From the NCBI RefSeq assembly GCF_000702625.1, contig NZ_JNIS01000001.1, positions 2,670,001 through 2,734,000 on the forward strand: a stretch of 64,000 nt of DNA. The letters are read 5' to 3'. Positions 7,497 through 16,550 of the stretch are shown here, piece after piece. Position 1 is the first letter of the stretch; each line of letters starts with the position of its first letter. Origin of the DNA: Exiguobacterium oxidotolerans JCM 12280. GTDB lineage: Bacteria; Bacillota; Bacilli; Exiguobacteriales; Exiguobacteriaceae. The notes under the pieces were generated by a model. The model worked only from the letters and a program-made list of their open reading frames with translations. It was not told the origin of the DNA and did no database searches. Made by a program: the position numbers and the translations under genes.

Positions 7497-8402
7497 TTAT
7501 TGATGTGCCGTATAAGGATGGACCGGCAATGTTTTTAGGACGTGATTGATTTGTTCAAGCGTGACGGGTTCCCGCATCGCCTTGAGGTTGGCTTGTAATT
7601 GGGACACGCTCGACGCACCCGGCAGGACGATTGCGGCTTGTTGATCAATTGCTTGGAGAGCAAGCGCCGGTAACGGGTAGTCTTGTAAGAAATTCAATGT
7701 TTCTTCGAGTTGTTCTTTATTAAATTGCTCGAACTGGTCAACGGATTGGAGGCGCGACGTACTCTCGGCCGTCAATAATCCTTTTGCGAGCGGACCACGA
7801 GCGACGACCTTGACATTTTTTTCATTGAGTAAAGGCAAGAGCGCTTCGATACGTCGATCGAGTAATGAGTAAGGTGTCATCAAATAATCGAGATCACTAT
7901 GCTCGAGCCAATACTTAATGACGTTTGGCCGTAAAGAAGAAAGACCGTAGGCTTTAATCTTACCGTCTGCCTTTAAATCCTTCACGGCTTGAATCGATGC
8001 ATCGAGGTCGTCCTCCATCGTACCTCCGTGGACATAGTAGAGATCGAGGTACGGCGTCTCGAGGCGGTTCAGACTTTCAAGGCATGCTTGTTTTAAGTAC
8101 TCGTAACTCGGATCCCACGTCCAACCCGTTCCCGTTGCATTCATTCGGTTCCCACCTTTAGAGGCGAGGAAAATCCGGCCGCGGTCTTCTTGCGAAAATG
8201 TCTGTCCAATCAACGATTCGACGGCTCCGTTCGCGTAGACGTCCGCTGTGTCAAAATGAATGACCCCTTCGTCGAGCGCTGTACGGAGAATTTCTGTTGC
8301 TTCTTCTTGTCCGCGTTTTAAAATTGTCATTGTACCTAATCCGAGTCCCATGACTAATCCCTCATTTCTTTCGATATGTGCTACTACAGAACAGTTTATC
8401 AT
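7497..8402 (-). CDS. Aldo/keto reductase family oxidoreductase
   Basis: NADPH-dependent (beta/alpha)8-barrel oxidoreductase, 301 residues from ATG 8402 or 284 from ATG 8351. Family marks: GLGTM near the N-terminus, HFDTADVYANGAVESLIG (catalytic Asp and Tyr), catalytic Lys in LASKGG, and catalytic His in LDLYYVHGG. Both candidate starts have plausible Shine-Dalgarno sequences (GGAG before 8402, GAGGGA before 8351); the longer form supplies the usual residues ahead of GLGTM and is kept. Resembles YdhF/YcsN-type general reductases; the substrate is not evident. Convergence with the DJ-1 gene may reflect shared carbonyl detoxification. Confidence 0.85.
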   Translation of the reverse strand: MINCSVVAHIERNEGLVMGLGLGTMTILKRGQEEATEILRTALDEGVIHFDTADVYANGAVESLIGQTFSQEDRGRIFLASKGGNRMNATGTGWTWDPSYEYLKQACLESLNRLETPYLDLYYVHGGTMEDDLDASIQAVKDLKADGKIKAYGLSSLRPNVIKYWLEHSDLDYLMTPYSLLDRRIEALLPLLNEKNVKVVARGPLAKGLLTAESTSRLQSVDQFEQFNKEQLEETLNFLQDYPLPALALQAIDQQAAIVLPGASSVSQLQANLKAMREPVTLEQINHVLKTLPVHPYTAHQ

Positions 8403-8550
8403 ATTTATTTCTCCGTCCCCCTGTTAAGGAACTGTTTCATATTTCGAGTCCGAAAAAACAAACTTGCATCAAGAATCGGATAACAGGCATACTGAATAAG
8501 AAGAATACATCATGGCGCGGATAATAGTATAGAAGGAAGAGGTGTTTGAA

Positions 8551-9081
8551 ATGGAAGAAAAAACAATTGAACGGGAAGTCATTTATGAAGGAAAAGTCTT
8601 TAATGTCGAAAAGCATGTCGTCAGCTTACCGAATGGTAACACATCAGTGCGCGAACTCGTTTATCATAACGGGGCTGTCGCGATCATCGCCTTTGATGAA
8701 AAAGGTGATTTGATCGTCGTCGAGCAGTACCGTAAAGCATTCGAACAGCTATCGATTGAAATTCCTGCAGGAAAACTTGAGGCAGGTGAGGATCCAATTG
8801 ATTGTGCTGGAAGAGAATTAAAAGAAGAAACAGGTTACGCGGCGGAAGAATTGAAACATGTCTTCGATTTTTATGGCGCACCAGGATTTTGTAGTGAACG
8901 CGTACATATTTATGAAGCAGTCGGTTTAACGGCTGGCGAACGTCAGCTTGATGCGGATGAATTCCTTGAAAACCAGACTTTGTCACTCGACCGGGCTCTG
9001 GAACTGATTGCGAATGGGACGATCGTCGATGCGAAAACGATCATGGCAATCCAGCATTGGCACATTCGTACATTAAAATGA
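8551..9081 (+). CDS. nudF: ADP-ribose pyrophosphatase (Nudix)
   Basis: Cytoplasmic Nudix hydrolase of about 176 residues that splits ADP-ribose into AMP and ribose 5-phosphate. The N-terminal EEKTIEREVIYEGKVF and the Nudix box region (GKLEAGEDPIDCAGRELKEE, TGY next) are those of B. subtilis NudF/YqkG, as is the downstream FDFYGAPGFCSERVHIYEA. ATG 8551 is preferred to GTG 8542 because GGAAGAGG at 8535-8542 is the ribosome site. Gene order nudF-fur-xerD-deoB matches B. subtilis after removal of spoIIM. Confidence 0.92.
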   Translation: MEEKTIEREVIYEGKVFNVEKHVVSLPNGNTSVRELVYHNGAVAIIAFDEKGDLIVVEQYRKAFEQLSIEIPAGKLEAGEDPIDCAGRELKEETGYAAEELKHVFDFYGAPGFCSERVHIYEAVGLTAGERQLDADEFLENQTLSLDRALELIANGTIVDAKTIMAIQHWHIRTLK

Positions 9082-9104
9082 TTCTAATTTAATTGATTTT
9101 CAGT

Positions 9105-9149
9105 TGATAATCATTTTAATTTGAAAATTGATTGAGAATCAGCTATGAT
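9105..9149 (+). promoter_or_regulatory. fur promoter with two Fur-box-like palindromes
   Basis: A -35 TTGAAA (9121-9126) and -10 TATGAT (9144-9149) are separated by exactly 17 bases. TGATAATCATTTTAA at 9105-9119 resembles the Fur 7-1-7 consensus TGATAATNATTATCA, and a perfect palindrome TGATT-GAG-AATCA at 9129-9141 lies between -35 and -10. This layout predicts autorepression of fur (or PerR control). Confidence 0.7.
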
Positions 9150-9183
9150 AAAAGCATCAGTTTCGACCTAAGGGGGCGCTATG

Positions 9184-9666
9184 ATGGAAAGTCGTGTTGA
9201 ACGCATTAAAAAACAGCTGAGCGGTAAAGGATATAAGCTGACTCCCCAACGTGAAGCGACTGTGCGTATCCTGCTTGAACATGAGTCGGATCACCTCAGT
9301 GCTGAAAATGTCTTTTTATTAGTGAAAGAAAAAAACTCTGATATTGGACTCGCGACCGTGTACCGGACGCTCGAATTATTGACGGAGCTTGAAGTCGTCG
9401 ATAAAGTCAACTTCGGAGGTGGCGTATCTCGATTCGATTTACGACAAGAAGGGGCGAGTCATTCGCACCACCACCTTGTATGTATCGAATGTGGTTCCGT
9501 CGAAGAAATTTTAGATGATATGTTAGAAGATGTCGAAAAAGAAATCGTCTCGCGGTTTCACTTTAAAATTAAAGATCACCGCTTGACCTTCCACGGAGTT
9601 TGCCGTGTTTGTCAGGAGCGTCATGCACGTGAAGCGCTTGAACAAACGCAAACACAAACTGTCTAA
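9184..9666 (+). CDS. fur: Ferric uptake regulator
   Basis: Iron-responsive repressor of about 160 residues. The sequence KLTPQREATVRILLE, IGLATVYRTLELLTELEVVD and FKIKDHRLTFHGVC is nearly that of B. subtilis Fur rather than PerR or Zur. The metal sites include the HSHHHL segment and the two structural zinc CxxC pairs (CIEC and CRVC). ATG 9184 is favoured over 9181 by spacing from AAGGGGG at 9170-9176. Likely autoregulated through the palindromes at 9105-9141. Confidence 0.95.
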   Translation: MESRVERIKKQLSGKGYKLTPQREATVRILLEHESDHLSAENVFLLVKEKNSDIGLATVYRTLELLTELEVVDKVNFGGGVSRFDLRQEGASHSHHHLVCIECGSVEEILDDMLEDVEKEIVSRFHFKIKDHRLTFHGVCRVCQERHAREALEQTQTQTV

Positions 9667-9698
9667 CCGTCCTTCCACACACAGGACGGTTTTTTCTT
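9667..9698 (+). terminator. fur terminator
   Basis: 7-bp stem CCGTCCT/AGGACGG with a 9-base loop and a T-run directly after the fur stop. Confidence 0.9.
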
Positions 9699-9790
9699 TT
9701 TGAAAATATAGGTCAGACCTCTTCACAACGGTTTACACCTTTGATATGATGGAAAAGTAAGCGATTTCTTAAGCCAAGAGGATGAATTCA

Positions 9791-10675
9791 GTGAGACAAC
9801 AACTGGAAGCATTTATCAACTATCTCGTCATTGAACGGCAAATGTCAGCAAATACGGCAGCAGCCTATCGAAATGATTTAAACCAGTATCTTCATTCGCT
9901 CGAACAAGCAGGGGTGACTTCGCTTGAATTCGTGACACGACATCATATCGTGCTCCATATCGAGAGCTTGTTGAACGCCCAAAAATCACGTGCGACCGTC
10001 AGGCGGGCGACGAGTTCGATCCGTTCGTTCCATCAGTATTTGGTCGAAGAGCGTCAAGTGGAGAGTGATCCGTCGCGTCATCTGGATTTACCGAAACCGG
10101 AAAAAAAGCTCCCGGTCGTCTGGAGTCAAACGGACGTCGTTAAGTTGCTTGATTCCGTGGTCGGAAACGATCCGCTCGTCAGACGGGACGTGGCGATGCT
10201 TGAACTGCTATACGGTACCGGTATGCGGGTCAGTGAACTGCTACAGTTGACGTTAAACGATCTACAACTCGAACTCGGTTACTTATCGTGTCTTGGGAAA
10301 GGGAACAAAACGCGAATCATTCCAATCAGCACGACAGCGATTGAGAGCGTCACGACCTATCTCGAATTAGCACGAAACAGTTTAGGGGGCCAGCAAACGG
10401 ATTATGTCTTCTTGAATAGTCGGGGAAGCCGGTTATCGCGACAAGGTTTTTGGAAGATGATTAAACGACGTGCAAAAGAAGCAGGGATTGAAAAAGAGAT
10501 TACGCCGCATGTGCTCCGTCATTCATTCGCTACTCATCTACTTGAAAATGGTGCTGATTTACGTGTCGTCCAAGAAATGCTCGGTCATGCCGATTTGTCG
10601 ACGACGCAAATGTACACCCATGTCAATAAAGGGCGGTTACATGAAGTCTATAAGAATCATCATCCACGCGCATGA
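9791..10675 (+). CDS. xerD: Site-specific tyrosine recombinase XerD
   Basis: Resolves chromosome dimers at dif together with XerC. About 294 residues with the N-terminal SAM-like domain (IERQMSANTAAAYRNDL) and the C-terminal catalytic domain: Arg in GTGMRVSELL, Lys in LGKGNKTRII, HVLRHSFATHLL, LGHADLSTTQ and the nucleophile Tyr in MYTHV. The chromosomal position between fur and deoB is that of B. subtilis xerD (ripX), which argues for the housekeeping enzyme rather than a phage integrase. GTG 9791 is preferred since AGAGGA at 9777-9782 would sit on top of ATG 9782. Confidence 0.93.
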   Translation: MRQQLEAFINYLVIERQMSANTAAAYRNDLNQYLHSLEQAGVTSLEFVTRHHIVLHIESLLNAQKSRATVRRATSSIRSFHQYLVEERQVESDPSRHLDLPKPEKKLPVVWSQTDVVKLLDSVVGNDPLVRRDVAMLELLYGTGMRVSELLQLTLNDLQLELGYLSCLGKGNKTRIIPISTTAIESVTTYLELARNSLGGQQTDYVFLNSRGSRLSRQGFWKMIKRRAKEAGIEKEITPHVLRHSFATHLLENGADLRVVQEMLGHADLSTTQMYTHVNKGRLHEVYKNHHPRA

Positions 10676-10694
10676 TGTTCTTTATGGAATAAAG

Positions 10695-10726
10695 GTCTGA
10701 CTTCAGACAAATGAAGCGTTTTGTCT
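10695..10726 (+). promoter_or_regulatory. Two overlapping inverted repeats upstream of deoB
   Basis: GTCTGA/TCAGAC (10695-10708, 2-base spacer) and AGACAAA/TTTGTCT (10705-10711 with 10720-10726) share the bases AGAC, so as RNA the two hairpins exclude one another; as DNA they could be an operator. No clear T-run follows. Confidence 0.35.
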
Positions 10727-10791
10727 AGTCGGTTTGTGGGAAAATCATTAGGACAGTCGTTCATTACAGTACGTATTAGGAGGAAATACAA

Positions 10792-11964
10792 ATGGCACAA
10801 CAATTCAAACGTGTATTTTTAGTCGTCATGGATTCTGTTGGTATCGGTGAAGCACCCGATGCGGAACAATTTGGAGATTTAGGAGCACATACGCTTGGTC
10901 ACATCGGAGAGCATATGAATGGCTTGAATATCCCGAACCTGGAAAAGCTTGGTCTCGCGCATATTGAAGCCGTTCAAGGTGTTTCGGCTGATGCCGCACC
11001 AATCGCATCATACGGTAAAATGGAAGAAGTATCAGCGGGGAAAGATACGATGACGGGACACTGGGAGATCATGGGCCTTCGCATCGATACGCCGTTCCGT
11101 GTCTTTGAAAAATTCCCGGCTGACTTGATTGACCGTCTTGAAGCATTCTCTGGTCGGAAAATCATCGGTAACAAACCAGCTTCTGGTACGGAAATCTTAG
11201 ATGAGCTCGGTCAAGAACACGTCGAAACGGGCGCATTGATCGTCTATACATCTGCGGACTCTGTCTTACAGATCGCAGCGCACGAAGAAGTCGTCCCACT
11301 CGAAGAACTGTACCGGATTTGTGAATATGCACGTGATATCACGCGCGACGATCCATACATGCTCGGTCGCATCATCGCCCGTCCATTCCTTGGGGAGCAA
11401 GGCGCATGGGTTCGGACATCGAACCGTCACGACTATGCCTTGAAACCGTTTGACCGGACTGTCATGAATGAACTTGAGACAGCAGGCTTCGATGTCATTT
11501 CGCTCGGTAAAATCGCTGACATCTTCGACGGTGAAGGTGTGACGGACGCGATCCGTACAAAATCGAACATGGACGGAATGGACCAACTCGTTGGTCAACT
11601 CGAACGTGACTTCACAGGGCTTTGCTTCTTGAACCTCGTTGACTTCGATGCCTTGTTCGGACATCGTCGTGACCCGCAAGGTTATGGAGAGGCACTTGAA
11701 GAATTTGATGCCCGTCTCCCAGAAGTATTCGAGCGGATGCAAGAAGATGATCTCCTAATCATTACAGCTGACCACGGAAACGACCCGATTCACGCTGGAA
11801 CGGATCACACGCGTGAGTATGTCCCACTTCTTGCGTATCAAAAGAGTGAAGTGGCGAACAATTTAGGGACACGTGCAACATTTGCTGATCTCGGAGCGAC
11901 GGTTGCTGCAAACTTCGGTGTTAAAATGCCGGCACACGGAAAAAGCTTTTTAACAGAACTTTAA
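10792..11964 (+). CDS. deoB: Phosphopentomutase
   Basis: Interconverts (deoxy)ribose 1-phosphate and 5-phosphate, feeding nucleoside sugars to DeoC and the pentose pathway. 390 residues, alkaline phosphatase superfamily with metal sites [22 protein letters not shown] (catalytic Thr), ITADHGNDP and [10 protein letters not shown]. Strong AGGAGGAAATACAA before ATG 10792. First gene of deoB-punA-pdp, whose other products generate its substrates. Confidence 0.95.
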   Translation: MAQQFKRVFLVVMDSVGIGEAPDAEQFGDLGAHTLGHIGEHMNGLNIPNLEKLGLAHIEAVQGVSADAAPIASYGKMEEVSAGKDTMTGHWEIMGLRIDTPFRVFEKFPADLIDRLEAFSGRKIIGNKPASGTEILDELGQEHVETGALIVYTSADSVLQIAAHEEVVPLEELYRICEYARDITRDDPYMLGRIIARPFLGEQGAWVRTSNRHDYALKPFDRTVMNELETAGFDVISLGKIADIFDGEGVTDAIRTKSNMDGMDQLVGQLERDFTGLCFLNLVDFDALFGHRRDPQGYGEALEEFDARLPEVFERMQEDDLLIITADHGNDPIHAGTDHTREYVPLLAYQKSEVANNLGTRATFADLGATVAANFGVKMPAHGKSFLTEL

Positions 11965-11984
11965 TTTCAAAGGAGCGATTTTGG

Positions 11985-12797
11985 ATGACAGTCAACTGGA
12001 ATGAAACACGTTCATATTTAGAAAGTAAAATGCAGGCAAAGCCGGAAATTGGCTTAATTCTTGGATCAGGTCTCGGCGTACTCGCTGATGAAATTGAAAA
12101 TCCAATCGCGATTCCGTATGGCGACATTCCAAACTTCCCTGTTTCGACAGTAGAAGGACACGCGGGACAACTCGTCTTCGGGACGCTCGAAGGTAAACAA
12201 GTCGTCGCGATGCAAGGACGGTTCCACTTCTATGAAGGCTACTCAATGGAAATGGTCACGTTCCCAGTTCGTGTCATGAAAGCAATCGGCGTCGAAACAT
12301 TGATCGTCACGAACGCAGCGGGTGCTTGTAATGAAGCATTTGAACCGGGGGATCTCATGTTGATCACAGATCACATCAATTTCTTCGGAACGAATCCGTT
12401 GATCGGGAAAAACGTCGATGAGATGGGACCACGTTTCCCGGACATGTCGAAGCCGTATGATAAAGAATTACTGGAACTTGCCCAAGCAACAGCCGATGAG
12501 CTCGGAATCAACGTTCGTCAAGGCGTTTACTTCGGCAACACCGGTCCGACATATGAAACGCCAGCTGAAGTCAAAATGGCACGGATGCTTGGTGGGGATG
12601 TCGTCGGCATGTCGACGGTTCCTGAAGTCATCGTCGCACGTCACTCAGACATGCGTGTACTCGGAATCTCATGTGTATCAAACATGGCAGCAGGTATTTT
12701 AGATCAGCCGCTCCATCATGATGAAGTCATCGAGACGACAGAACGTGTCCGGGCACACTTCTTATCTCTCGTCCGTGGTTCAATTAAAAAAATGTAA
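11985..12797 (+). CDS. punA: Purine-nucleoside phosphorylase
   Basis: Cleaves purine (deoxy)nucleosides with phosphate. 270 residues of the trimeric PNP class: phosphate-binding LILGSGLG, STVEGHAGQL, MQGRFHFYEGYSM, TNAAGACNEAFEPGDLM, and the base-binding GPTYETPAEV. AAAGGAGCG lies 10 bases upstream of ATG 11985. Spaced 20 bases from deoB and 26 from pdp, so one transcript is expected. Confidence 0.95.
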   Translation: MTVNWNETRSYLESKMQAKPEIGLILGSGLGVLADEIENPIAIPYGDIPNFPVSTVEGHAGQLVFGTLEGKQVVAMQGRFHFYEGYSMEMVTFPVRVMKAIGVETLIVTNAAGACNEAFEPGDLMLITDHINFFGTNPLIGKNVDEMGPRFPDMSKPYDKELLELAQATADELGINVRQGVYFGNTGPTYETPAEVKMARMLGGDVVGMSTVPEVIVARHSDMRVLGISCVSNMAAGILDQPLHHDEVIETTERVRAHFLSLVRGSIKKM

Positions 12798-12823
12798 CAA
12801 CACTTTAGAGGAGGAAATAGATT

Positions 12824-14125
12824 ATGCGTATGGTAGATTTGATTGCAACGAAACGAGACGGCGGCGAGTTACCAACAGCCGATATTAAAGCAATGGTCGA
12901 AGGTTTCACGAACGGAGATGTTCCAGATTATCAAATGTCAGCGATGTCGATGGCAATCTTTTATCAAGGGATGTCAGATCGTGAAATCGCGGACTTGACG
13001 ATGGCGATGGTCGAATCAGGTGACGTCATCGACTTATCACGCATCCACGGCAAAAAAGTCGACAAACACTCAACAGGCGGCGTCGGCGATAAAATCAGTC
13101 TGATCGTTGCACCACTTGTCGCGTCAATCGGAATTCCGGTTGCGAAAATGAGCGGACGTGGTCTTGGTCACACAGGCGGAACAATCGATAAATTGGAAGC
13201 CTTCCCAGGATTTGATGTCGAGTTGTCTGAAGAAGCGTTCGTCAACCAAGTCAACGACATCAAGATGGCAATCATTGGTCAAACAGGGAACTTAACACCT
13301 GCTGACAAAAAACTGTACGCATTGCGTGACGTGACAGCGACAGTCAATTCGATTCCGTTGATTGCCAGTTCCATCATGTCGAAAAAAATTGCAGCTGGCG
13401 CTGATAGCATCGTTCTTGATGTTAAAACAGGTTCTGGTGCCTTCATGAAGTCGTTTGAGGACGCGAAAGCACTCGCGACAGAGATGGTTTCAATCGGGAA
13501 AAGTGTCAACCGGAAGACGATTGCCGTCATCACGGACATGGATCAGCCGCTCGGAAACGAAATCGGGAATGCAAACGAAGTCAAAGAAGCAATCGAAGTC
13601 TTACAAGGTAAAGATGTCCGTGACTTGAAAGTCATCGCCTTGACGATTGCCTCACATATGGCGGTCCTTGGCGAGTTCTATCCGACGTTCGACGAAGCCT
13701 ATGCTGATCTCGAGACACGTCTCGCAAACGGTGCAGCACTCGACGTCTTCAAAAAATTCATCGCAGCGCAAGGTGGCGATGCGTCACTCGTCGACGATAT
13801 GTCTAAAGCGCTTGAGACGAAATACCAAAAAGACTTCGTGGCGTCAAAAGCAGGTTATGTTTCTGAAATCATCGCCGATGAAGTCGGTGTCGCGGCAATG
13901 ATTCTTGGAGCGGGCCGGGCAACGAAAACGGACGTCATCGATCATGCAGCAAGCGTCACGTTATTGAAAAAAGTCGGCGATCGTGTTGAAGTCGGCGATG
14001 TCATCGCGACACTTCGTTCGAATAAAGAAACATTGGATCAAGCAATCGAGAAAATGGATCATGCTTATCACATCAGTGAAACGAAACCGGAAGCACGTCC
14101 GCTCGTTCACGCTGTCATCGATTAA
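12824..14125 (+). CDS. pdp: Pyrimidine-nucleoside phosphorylase
   Basis: Phosphorolysis of uridine, thymidine and deoxyuridine. 433 residues, the usual length. Signature SGRGLGHTGGTIDKLEAFPG, phosphate site KHSTGGVGDK, glycine-rich VKTGSGAFMKS and a C-terminal biotinyl-like domain. GAGGAGGAAATAG precedes ATG 12824. Last gene of the nucleoside catabolism operon; in B. subtilis it is followed by dacF and the spoIIA operon, absent here. Confidence 0.95.
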   Translation: MRMVDLIATKRDGGELPTADIKAMVEGFTNGDVPDYQMSAMSMAIFYQGMSDREIADLTMAMVESGDVIDLSRIHGKKVDKHSTGGVGDKISLIVAPLVASIGIPVAKMSGRGLGHTGGTIDKLEAFPGFDVELSEEAFVNQVNDIKMAIIGQTGNLTPADKKLYALRDVTATVNSIPLIASSIMSKKIAAGADSIVLDVKTGSGAFMKSFEDAKALATEMVSIGKSVNRKTIAVITDMDQPLGNEIGNANEVKEAIEVLQGKDVRDLKVIALTIASHMAVLGEFYPTFDEAYADLETRLANGAALDVFKKFIAAQGGDASLVDDMSKALETKYQKDFVASKAGYVSEIIADEVGVAAMILGAGRATKTDVIDHAASVTLLKKVGDRVEVGDVIATLRSNKETLDQAIEKMDHAYHISETKPEARPLVHAVID

Positions 14126-14132
14126 ATCATAT

Positions 14133-14176
14133 AAAGTAGTAAGTTGGGTCTTCTTCCCAATTTGCTACTTTTTTTG
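14133..14176 (+). terminator. deoB-punA-pdp terminator
   Basis: Long stem AAAGTAG(t)AA(g)TTGGG paired with CCCAA(t)TT(g)CTACTTT, then a T-run, beginning 8 bases after the pdp stop. Confidence 0.88.
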
Positions 14177-14222
14177 TTATGATGAAAGTCAGGTTTTTCC
14201 AAGTTGTGAAGGAGGAGAAAAA

Positions 14223-15227
14223 ATGAAACCAACTCAATTGAAACAAGGCGATACGATTGCGATTCTTTCACCCGCATCAGCGGTCGCTGCTTACGTACCG
14301 CGCCGGCTGCAACGGGGGATCGAGACGCTTGAGCGGATGGGCTTTCAGGTCCTCGTGATGCCGAACACGACAGCGGTTCACAGTCATACGGCAGGAACAA
14401 TCGGGGAGCGCCTTCAGGACTTACATATGGCGTTTCAAAATCCGGACGTCAAAGCAATCATTTCGACCATCGGTGGTTTTAACTCACATCAGTTGCTCGA
14501 TGAACTCGATTACGATTTAATCCGCAACAATCCAAAAATCTTTATGGGCTACAGCGACATCACGGCCCTTCTGTCCGGGATTCATACGAAAACTGGTTTG
14601 ACGACATTCGTCGGGCCTGCCATCTTGCCACAATTCGGTCAACTGCATGGTCTTGATGCGTATACAAAAAAGTGGTTTGAAAAAACGTTGATGCAGACGG
14701 AACCGGTTGGTCAAATCGAAGCGTCCGACGAATGGACGGATGAAGGCTTGCGCTGGGACGTCAATGATGACCGGAGACGGACGCATGTCGTCAATGACGG
14801 ATATCTCGTCGCCCGCACAGGTACTGGGACGGGACCAATTGTCGCCGGCAATCTCGGGACACTGCTGTTACTTGCCGGGACACCGTATATGCCGTCACTT
14901 GAAGGTGCTGTCCTGATGCTTGAAGATGACGAAAGTGAGACGCCGGAGACAATCGACCGGTACTTTACACAACTGCGTCATCTCGGGGCATATGAAAAGA
15001 TTTCGGCGATTGTCGTCGGACGTTTTCACGGGAAAGTTGATTTTGATCCAGACTTCCCGCTGAAAGATATCATCCTGCGGGCAACCCGCGGCTACGACTT
15101 CCCGGTTGTGCTTAACGCCGACTTCGGGCATACCGATCCGGTCTTTCCATTACCAAACGGCATTCCGGCATCGGTCACTGCAGGTGAAACGGTTGTGCTC
15201 GAAATCCTCGAATCCGCAGTGGAATGA
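14223..15227 (+). CDS. LD-carboxypeptidase-like protein (peptidase S66, MccF/LdcA family)
   Basis: 334 residues. S66 enzymes trim the terminal D-Ala from murein tetrapeptides or hydrolyse microcin-type acyl-adenylates (MccF). Visible marks: GDTIAILSPAS at the N-terminus, IISTIGGFNSHQLLDELDYD, nucleophile Ser in MGYSDITALL, the acidic partner region VLMLEDDESE, and catalytic His in NADFGHTDP. ATG 14223 follows GAAGGAGGAG. The NSHQLLDELDYDLI version of the loop and the ~335-residue length fit MccF-like more than E. coli LdcA, but the sub-family is uncertain. No secretion signal, so it acts in the cytoplasm. Monocistronic. Confidence 0.85.
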   Translation: MKPTQLKQGDTIAILSPASAVAAYVPRRLQRGIETLERMGFQVLVMPNTTAVHSHTAGTIGERLQDLHMAFQNPDVKAIISTIGGFNSHQLLDELDYDLIRNNPKIFMGYSDITALLSGIHTKTGLTTFVGPAILPQFGQLHGLDAYTKKWFEKTLMQTEPVGQIEASDEWTDEGLRWDVNDDRRRTHVVNDGYLVARTGTGTGPIVAGNLGTLLLLAGTPYMPSLEGAVLMLEDDESETPETIDRYFTQLRHLGAYEKISAIVVGRFHGKVDFDPDFPLKDIILRATRGYDFPVVLNADFGHTDPVFPLPNGIPASVTAGETVVLEILESAVE

Positions 15228-15333
15228 GTAAAAAACCTGCGTTTTCCGAAAAAATTTGGTACACTGTTCCATGGAGTCACAAGTTGCTTGTGACGAACAC
15301 CATTAGCTGAAAAGCGCGAAAGGTTGGTATACG

Positions 15334-15771
15334 ATGCAAAAAACTGGATATATCTTATTAGAAGACGGAAATAAAATTGAGTTTGAATTGTTTAACGACG
15401 ATGCACCGATCACGACAGAAAACTTCGAGAGCCTTGCGAACTCGAACTTCTACGATGGGTTGAACTTCCACCGTGTCATCCCGGGCTTCGTCTCACAAGG
15501 CGGCTGCCCAATCGGTAATGGTACAGGTGGTTCTGGGAAAACAATCCCATGTGAAACATCGACTTCATACCCGCACAAACACAAAGCAGGTTCACTCTCG
15601 ATGGCGCACGCTGGTCGCGACACAGGTTCGAGCCAGTTCTTCGTCGTTCACGAGCCACAACCGCACCTTGATGGTGTCCATACGGTCTTCGGACAAGTCA
15701 CTTCAGGACTTGAGCACGCTCAAAAAATGAAGCAAGGCGCAGGCATTAAAGAAATTCGCGTAGAAGCATAA
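15334..15771 (+). CDS. ppiB: Cyclophilin-type peptidyl-prolyl cis-trans isomerase
   Basis: 145-residue cytoplasmic cyclophilin. Active-site Arg in [14 protein letters not shown], substrate-binding [19 protein letters not shown] and [12 protein letters not shown]. Size equals B. subtilis PpiB (143). Located near pdp/scpA as in B. subtilis. AAAGGTTGG precedes ATG 15334. Own terminator at 15779. Confidence 0.94.
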   Translation: MQKTGYILLEDGNKIEFELFNDDAPITTENFESLANSNFYDGLNFHRVIPGFVSQGGCPIGNGTGGSGKTIPCETSTSYPHKHKAGSLSMAHAGRDTGSSQFFVVHEPQPHLDGVHTVFGQVTSGLEHAQKMKQGAGIKEIRVEA

Positions 15772-15778
15772 GTGTCTG

Positions 15779-15812
15779 ACTCCTCTTCAACTTGAAGAGG
15801 AGTTTTTGTTTT
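15779..15812 (+). terminator. ppiB terminator
   Basis: Perfect 10-bp stem ACTCCTCTTC/GAAGAGGAGT, 5-base loop, then TTTTGTTTTTT. Confidence 0.93.
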
Positions 15813-15865
15813 TTGGACTAAGGGAACAGATAATAAGGCACAAATAGAATTTCAGGAGGCGTTTC

Positions 15866-16399
15866 ATGATGCGTTTACAAGGTAAAAAAGTCATTCAACT
15901 CGTCAGTAATGATTTTGAGGATTTAGAGTTATGGTACCCGGTCCATCGGTTACGTGAAGAAGGGGCGATCGTTGAAATCGTCGGCGAAAAAGCAAATGAA
16001 AAGTACATCGGCAAATACGGTGTTCCAATCGTCTCCGACATCGCGTTTGCTGACATTAATCCAGCAGACTACGACGCGATTCTCGTTCCGGGTGGTTGGT
16101 CACCGGATTTATTACGGCGGTTTGATTCGGTCTTGAAAATGGTCCGACACTTCGACGAACAAAAACAGCCGATTGGTCAAATCTGTCATGCGGGATGGGT
16201 TTTAATTTCAGCAGATGTACTCAAAGGTGTCAACGTCACGAGTACGCCGGGGATTAAAGACGACATGACGAATGCGGGCGCAGTGTGGCATGATGAGCCG
16301 GTCGTTGTCGATGGTCATATCATCTCAAGTCGGAGACCGCCCGATCTACCTGACTATATGCGTGAATTCATCGCCGTGTTAGAAAAGTCGAAGTCCTAA
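15866..16399 (+). CDS. DJ-1/PfpI family protein (PfpI/YfkM-like)
   Basis: 177 residues, the compact PfpI form. Reactive Cys107 in GQICHAGWVL, Glu in NDFEDLELWYP, and PGGWSPDLLRR. Relatives include archaeal PfpI and B. subtilis general-stress proteins YfkM and YraA, implicated in repair of glycated proteins or carbonyl stress. AGGAGG at 15854-15859 supports ATG 15866. Single gene, closed by the hairpin at 16412. Differs clearly from the 218-residue paralogue at 6772. Confidence 0.87.
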   Translation: MMRLQGKKVIQLVSNDFEDLELWYPVHRLREEGAIVEIVGEKANEKYIGKYGVPIVSDIAFADINPADYDAILVPGGWSPDLLRRFDSVLKMVRHFDEQKQPIGQICHAGWVLISADVLKGVNVTSTPGIKDDMTNAGAVWHDEPVVVDGHIISSRRPPDLPDYMREFIAVLEKSKS

Positions 16400-16411
16400 T
16401 TCGGAAAAGGT

Positions 16412-16440
16412 GGGGTGAAGTGATTCACTCCTTCTTTTTG
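16412..16440 (+). terminator. Terminator after the PfpI-like gene
   Basis: 8-bp stem GGGGTGAA/TTCACTCC (one G-U pair) with a GTGA loop, then TTCTTTTTG. Confidence 0.8.
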
Positions 16441-16477
16441 TCCTTCTCGACAAAAAAATGAAGTAATTCTAGCCGAT

Positions 16478-16547
16478 AAGGTGTAGAATAAATGAGTCTC
16501 AGTCGTTCATGGTCCTGAGAGTTGTTGAAATTAGGAAGGTGTAGAAT
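16478..16547 (+). promoter_or_regulatory. ribT leader: direct repeats flanking a hairpin
   Basis: The 12-mer AAGGTGTAGAAT occurs at 16478-16489 and 16536-16547, the second copy forming the ribosome-binding region of the gene at 16551. Between them TCTCAG (16497-16502) can pair with CTGAGA (16515-16520). TAGAAT at 16484 could be a -10, but no convincing -35 is seen. Confidence 0.35.
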
Positions 16548-16550
16548 CAG

